From Proteobacteria bacterium UBA1847 (lineage in GTDB: Bacteria; Pseudomonadota; Gammaproteobacteria; Steroidobacterales; Woeseiaceae): DNA of 17,942 nt. Of this stretch, positions 15,195-17,942 are shown one piece after another. The notes beneath the pieces are model-generated. The model made no database searches. It worked only from the letters and a program-made list of their open reading frames with translations, and was not told the DNA's origin. Every line of letters begins with the position of its first letter. Position 1 is the stretch's first letter. A program made the translations under genes and the position numbers. The stretch covers positions 1 through 17,942 of the forward strand of contig DDIP01000129.1 in assembly GCA_002338605.1 (NCBI GenBank). Reading direction: 5' to 3'.

Positions 15195-15513
15195 CCTTCT
15201 TTTCCTTTTGGCTTTTGCGCTTGTCGATCAACGCTTGAATAAGCTCCCTGTCGGGCTCGTCGAGTTCCTGCAGATCCCGAAACATGATTCGAAGTTGCTG
15301 TTCGTCATCACCTAGCTCTTCACCGAACCACCAAGCGACCGAAACTTTGAAGTGATCCGAGAGCTTCTTAAGTACTTCGGCTGAGGGGTTTTTGCTCTTG
15401 CCGGTTTCCAAGTCCCACATATGAGCCTTGGACATGCCTAACGCATCTGCGAGTTCTTGTAGCGACTCGCCGGCACGCATGCGCTTCTCCTTCAATCTTG
15501 CAGCAAACGACAA
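15181..15513 (-). CDS. XRE family helix-turn-helix regulator
   Basis: The 110-residue protein has an N-terminal HTH_3 domain at about 3-60, with the typical sequence LADALGMSKAHMWDLETGKS across the recognition helix. It ends in a charged C-terminal tail, a plausible site for protease cleavage. The start is TTG with AAGGAG 6 nt upstream. That ribosome binding site abuts the stop of the preceding small gene, and the 3' end overlaps the ImmA/IrrE gene by 14 nt. It is expected to repress its own cassette and perhaps neighbouring genes, with release by the protease encoded next to it (known for ImmR-ImmA type pairs; inferred here). Confidence 0.9.
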   Translation of the reverse strand: MSFAARLKEKRMRAGESLQELADALGMSKAHMWDLETGKSKNPSAEVLKKLSDHFKVSVAWWFGEELGDDEQQLRIMFRDLQELDEPDRELIQALIDKRKSQKEKKDGAD

Positions 15514-15529
15514 GCTGGTCTCCTTTGTA

Positions 15530-15784
15530 TCAATTCACGGGTTCGTCTAAGATCGTCAGATCTAACCATACGAAATTGTACCGCAGAGGCTTGACGGCAG
15601 TCTCGTACAGATATATCCTCACGATGTCATAATGATTGAGAGGTATGTCGACAATGTATGGCACTTCAGCCCGGGCTCGCAAGCCCATTGGAACGACGGC
15701 CCGCACCGGGGAGCGCTGCCCGGAAAGCGGTGTTTGGAGATCGATGGACACGCCGTCCACGACAGCGCCGATCGCAGAGGGCAA
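15530..15784 (-). CDS. Small hypothetical protein upstream of XRE-ImmA
   Basis: The 84-residue frame is supported by a strong GAGGAGG 7 nt before a TTG start and by its TGA lying 16 bp before the XRE start, so it fits as first gene of the cassette. The sequence alternates hydrophobic and polar residues (YIVDIPLNHYDIVRIYLYE, then LRYNFVWLDLTILDE), suggesting a beta-rich domain. There is no signal peptide and no family I recognise. It could be an anti-regulator, a second antitoxin-like part, or the degraded end of a longer gene. The opposite-strand frame at 15636-15842 is Thr/Arg-rich and lacks a good ribosome binding site, so I prefer the minus strand. Confidence 0.55.
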   Translation of the reverse strand: MPSAIGAVVDGVSIDLQTPLSGQRSPVRAVVPMGLRARAEVPYIVDIPLNHYDIVRIYLYETAVKPLRYNFVWLDLTILDEPVN

Positions 15785-16143
15785 CGTGATGCCTCCTCAC
15801 AACGGCAAAGCCGTTACCTGGAAGCTGACCGCTTATGCCTGAACTCGGAAGTGCCACCGGCGTCACTGCCGGTGGCCTTCTCTAAAGCCCCGCCACCGAT
15901 TTCGCAGCCGCACCGATCTCTCAATCTGGGGTCGCTGAAAGAGTACGACCGTGTTCTTCAGGGTGTGCCGGCATGAGCGAACAATGGATGCCCTGTTTAC
16001 CGAGCTAGCTCTCACCACCGTGGCTGGTAGTTACGCCACGATGGCGGATGATTGCGCCGATTTTGCGCGAACCAATGTGGCCCTTGGCACGCCCTACGAG
16101 AACCGGAAAGACACGGATTGCAATTCGACGTAGGACCGGTGCT
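15785..16143. other. Gap between the regulatory cassette and the phosphoesterase gene
   Basis: This stretch should hold the promoter of the leftward cassette. It has a 6-bp hairpin AACGGC-AAA-GCCGTT (15801-15815) immediately before the Shine-Dalgarno of the first small gene, a candidate operator. A 9-bp hairpin GCCACCGGC/GCCGGTGGC (15853-15876) also occurs. A plus-strand frame of about 49 codons from an ATG at 15984 to 16133 has GAG 6 nt upstream but no recognisable feature. It may be a small unknown peptide or chance. I see no confident promoter. Confidence 0.4.
15853..15876. repeat. 9-bp perfect hairpin, possible terminator or operator
   Basis: GCCACCGGC at 15853-15861 pairs perfectly with GCCGGTGGC at 15868-15876 across a 6-nt loop, followed on the plus strand by CTTCTCT. 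The poor T run makes it a weak terminator. It could equally be an operator for the XRE cassette, whose first start codon lies about 70 bp away. Confidence 0.45.
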
Positions 16144-16176
16144 ATGTTGGATTATTCTTGGGCCAACGGTCTTGCC

Positions 16177-16920
16177 ATGAAACTACACATCCTCAGCGAT
16201 CTGCATACGGAGTTCTCCGAATGCGAGGTTCCGGATACAAAAGCGGATGTCGTCGTTCTGGCAGGAGACATTGGAGTAGCCACGGAGGGCATCGACTGGG
16301 CGGCGCGACAGTTTCCAGCCATACCAGCTGTCTACGTGCCTGGCAATCACGAATTCTACGGTCAGGACATCCGCAGCACTGACCGGCTGTCAGCGGCTGC
16401 GCCTGACAATATCCGAGTCCTGAATGACCAAGCCTGTGTAATCGATAGTGTGCGGTTTCTGGGCAGCACGCTCTGGACCGACTTCAAATTTGACGGCGAA
16501 GGAGAGGCATGGTTTGCCCGCCAGCGGGCGAAAACCCTAATTGAAGACTTCACATCGATAAGAAACGGTGACAGACAGTTTACGCCGGAGGATTCGGTCG
16601 AACTGCACAGGAGGAGTATCGCTTGGATTGTCGACGAGCTGGAGAGAGAGTTTGACGGCCCGACGGTCGTCGTAACGCATCACCTGCCGACATCGCTGTC
16701 AATCGCTGACCGGTACCGAAATGATCCAATGAACCCCACCTTTGCCAGTAGGCTTGAGGGCGTTATCGAGAGGTTTCAGCCCGAGCTGTGGGTCCACGGG
16801 CACACGCACGTTGCTTGTGACTACGAGATTTATGGCACCCGGGTTGTGTGCAATCCGCGCGGCTATCCATCCGAATCCGGCGACAGAGGGTTCTCGCCGG
16901 ACTTGGTCATCGAAATATGA
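16177..16920 (+). CDS. Calcineurin-like metallophosphoesterase
   Basis: The 247-residue protein belongs to the two-metal calcineurin-like/Mre11 superfamily, which hydrolyses phosphodiesters or phosphomonoesters of proteins, nucleotides or nucleic acids. From the chosen start MKLHILSDLH it shows all five metal motifs in order: SDLH (7-10), LAGD, PGNHEFYG, VVTHHLP and HGHTH. No signal peptide or extra domain is seen; the size matches small cytosolic members. The family usually begins exactly at MKLHILSDLH, so I use the ATG at 16177. An ATG at 16144 has a better ribosome binding site (AGGA, 8 nt) and would add 11 residues. It stands alone on the plus strand between cassettes. The substrate is unknown; processing of nucleic acid or a nucleotide signal would fit the island. 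Confidence 0.88.
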   Translation: MKLHILSDLHTEFSECEVPDTKADVVVLAGDIGVATEGIDWAARQFPAIPAVYVPGNHEFYGQDIRSTDRLSAAAPDNIRVLNDQACVIDSVRFLGSTLWTDFKFDGEGEAWFARQRAKTLIEDFTSIRNGDRQFTPEDSVELHRRSIAWIVDELEREFDGPTVVVTHHLPTSLSIADRYRNDPMNPTFASRLEGVIERFQPELWVHGHTHVACDYEIYGTRVVCNPRGYPSESGDRGFSPDLVIEI

Positions 16921-16996
16921 GGACTGGTCGAGTATTGAACAGATCATAGTGCCAATGTCTGCCAGGACTTCTAACTCAATTCTACGCCAATCCAGG

Positions 16997-17013
16997 GCGC
17001 CTTCATGAGGCGC
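16997..17013. repeat. GCGCCT/AGGCGC hairpin after the phosphoesterase gene
   Basis: A 6-bp GC-rich stem with a 5-nt loop (TCATG) lies 76 bp after the phosphoesterase stop and is followed by GTCGTGTG. With no T run it is at best a weak terminator or pause site between the two plus-strand genes. Confidence 0.35.
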
Positions 17014-17086
17014 GTCGTGTGATCTGCGTCAGGATGCTGCGCTCCAGGGGGCCTAGAATAGTGGCAAGCTATCGGAGGACGGATTA

Positions 17087-17617
17087 ATGGTAATCGGGCG
17101 CTGTGCATATACAGGAGACCCTATCGAGGATGTATCAGACGGCATCTGGGACGATGGCGAGTGGATTAGCTGGGAGTACATCAACCAGCTGCAGGAGCTA
17201 CAGCATCCCCAGCCAAGTGCGAAGGCAGTAGATCCAGAGTTGCGTGAGATATTCGAAGCTCTGGTTCATACGGCCGCCGCATACAAGCAGCACACAGGGC
17301 GCTTTCTCGACATATTCGGAGAACTGGGCGAACTCTACGCTGAGATTGAGCTTGGTATCAAACGGCACAAGCTCAATGCGCCCGGATCGGATGGCCGGGT
17401 CGGAGATGACTTCATTGAAGTAAAGACGATTAGCCCACTAAAACAAGATGACAAAGTTCGCGTAAAACGTCAGGGAAACTTTAATAAGCTCTACGTGGTG
17501 AAGATCACGGAAAATTTCTTCTTCGAGGGACGGATGATCGACCGACGCGAGCTTAAGAAAGGCGATGGCAAATTCGCGTCAGTTAGGTTTGGCGATCTCG
17601 AATCTGACGAGCAATGA
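17087..17617 (+). CDS. Small protein with restriction-endonuclease-like domain
   Basis: The 176-residue protein has an N-terminal about 40 residues rich in Asp and Trp, then a helix with GELGELYAEIELG (78-90). This is followed by PGSDGRVGDDFIEVKTISP (99-117) and beta strands ending LYVVKI. The order helix-E, D107/D108, E111-x-K113 matches the PD-(D/E)XK nuclease core (E79 or E82, D108, E-V-K), and the segment resembles domains found beside restriction genes (DUF6998-like, from memory). The ATG is marked by GGAGG 8 nt upstream, a strong site. It stands alone at the right end of the island. It may be a DNA nuclease or a nuclease-fold binding subunit; cleavage is not established. Confidence 0.7.
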   Translation: MVIGRCAYTGDPIEDVSDGIWDDGEWISWEYINQLQELQHPQPSAKAVDPELREIFEALVHTAAAYKQHTGRFLDIFGELGELYAEIELGIKRHKLNAPGSDGRVGDDFIEVKTISPLKQDDKVRVKRQGNFNKLYVVKITENFFFEGRMIDRRELKKGDGKFASVRFGDLESDEQ

Positions 17618-17639
17618 GGGCGACCAATTACGAATTCGC

Positions 17640-17659
17640 CTTGCGTGGATTTTGCGTGG
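17640..17659 (+). repeat. Direct repeat copy 1, CTTGCGTGGATTTTGCGTGG
   Basis: This 20-mer recurs exactly at 17844-17863, 204 bp away. Within each copy TTGCGTGG appears twice (here at 17641 and 17652), 11 bp apart, about one DNA helix turn. That spacing is typical of tandem protein-binding sites such as integrase arm sites. Confidence 0.7.
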
Positions 17660-17843
17660 AACAGCTGTGCATCGTTGTGAAAAGTACTGCAAATTGTGCA
17701 ACGAACGCCCCGGTAACTTGTTCAAAAAACATGAATCGAATCAACCACTTAGATTTCTGAAAAGCGGCGCTTTGAGCACGAGCTACTCATAAAACGTTCG
17801 TTATATCAATAGGTTACAAATACTCGGTTGCGGTCCTGCATTT

Positions 17844-17863
17844 CTTGCGTGGATTTTGCGTGG
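17844..17863 (+). repeat. Direct repeat copy 2, CTTGCGTGGATTTTGCGTGG
   Basis: Exact second copy of the 20-mer at 17640-17659, in the same orientation, with TTGCGTGG at 17845 and 17856. It lies 34 bp before the terminal palindrome. Confidence 0.7.
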
Positions 17864-17897
17864 GTCTGGACCGGCTAGAAAGCATAGTTCAGATGTG

Positions 17898-17942
17898 TTA
17901 CAAAACCTCGGACAATTTCTCGATTTGTCCGAGGTTCTGTAA
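17898..17942. repeat. Long palindrome at window edge
   Basis: TTACAAAACCTCGGACAA (17898-17915) and TTGTCCGAGGTTCTGTAA (17925-17942) are inverted copies differing at one of 18 positions, around a 9-nt spacer. It could be a bidirectional terminator or the core of an attachment site. The ACCTCGG part resembles the single copy near 17813-17827. Confidence 0.7.

Larger units (their letters stand above)
17618..17942. other. Gene-free right edge with recombination-site-like repeats
   Basis: No gene is supported in the last 325 bases; the frame at 17565-17792 is a run-through of the preceding gene's end in another frame. The stretch carries two copies of a 20-bp motif, two copies of a 15-bp GTTACAAA-type motif (17813-17827, GTTACAAATACTCGG; 17897-17911, GTTACAAAACCTCGG; 13 of 15 identical) and a long terminal palindrome. 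This arrangement resembles arm and core sites of a tyrosine recombinase, with the integrase gene probably beyond the window. Confidence 0.45.

Noticed and set aside
15636..15842. 68-codon plus-strand frame ending just before the 15853-15876 hairpin
   Set aside because: The hairpin could have been its terminator, but the product is Thr/Arg-rich and its start lacks a ribosome binding site, while the overlapping minus-strand frame has GAGGAGG and fits the XRE cassette.
13927..17039. 13-bp repeat CGTCAGGATGCTG at 13927-13939 and 17027-17039
   Set aside because: In 18 kb on two strands a few 13-mer matches are expected by chance, and the surroundings of the two copies do not match.

Overview
This window reads as a bacterial accessory (defence) island. 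No housekeeping gene, rRNA or tRNA is visible. Nearly every gene belongs to a family tied to restriction-modification, DNA end processing, stress or phage defence. Base composition looks near half G+C by eye. Strong Shine-Dalgarno sites combined with several TTG and GTG starts fit a proteobacterium, but I cannot name the genus.

Layout from left to right. Positions 1-449 hold no convincing gene but an unusual run of hairpins, ending in a strong bidirectional terminator (386-416). A class II Fic AMP-transferase gene (450-1553, minus) follows, preceded by palindromic TTCTCCGCA boxes, one of which contains its ribosome binding site. Next is a leftward four-gene set, in transcription order: a UvrD-type helicase fused to a Cas4/AddB-like iron-sulphur nuclease (8973-6208), a permuted DNA methyltransferase (6038-5058), a HerA-like hexameric ATPase (5048-3051) and a NurA-like nuclease with an inserted zinc ribbon (3028-1688). 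Only 31 bp away and divergent is a type III-like pair, Mod (9005-11173) and a DEAH helicase/Res-like subunit (11170-13800), overlapping by 4 nt.

After a convergent spacer comes a leftward regulatory cassette: a small unknown protein (15784-15530), an XRE regulator (15513-15181), an ImmA/IrrE metalloprotease (15194-14310) and another small unknown protein (14267-14013). The right part carries a Mre11-like metallophosphoesterase (16177-16920) and a small protein with a restriction-endonuclease-like E-x-K motif (17087-17617). The last 325 bases contain no gene but hold a duplicated 20-bp tandem motif and an 18-bp-arm palindrome at the window edge, resembling recombinase sites at an island border.

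Working interpretation (inference): the leftward helicase-nuclease/methyltransferase/HerA/NurA set and the rightward Mod/Res pair are two modification-plus-DNA-processing modules sharing one short control region. They are flanked by a self-inhibited Fic enzyme and an XRE-ImmA sensor, both common riders in defence islands. The HerA-NurA-methyltransferase-helicase/nuclease combination is the best candidate here for a little-described system.
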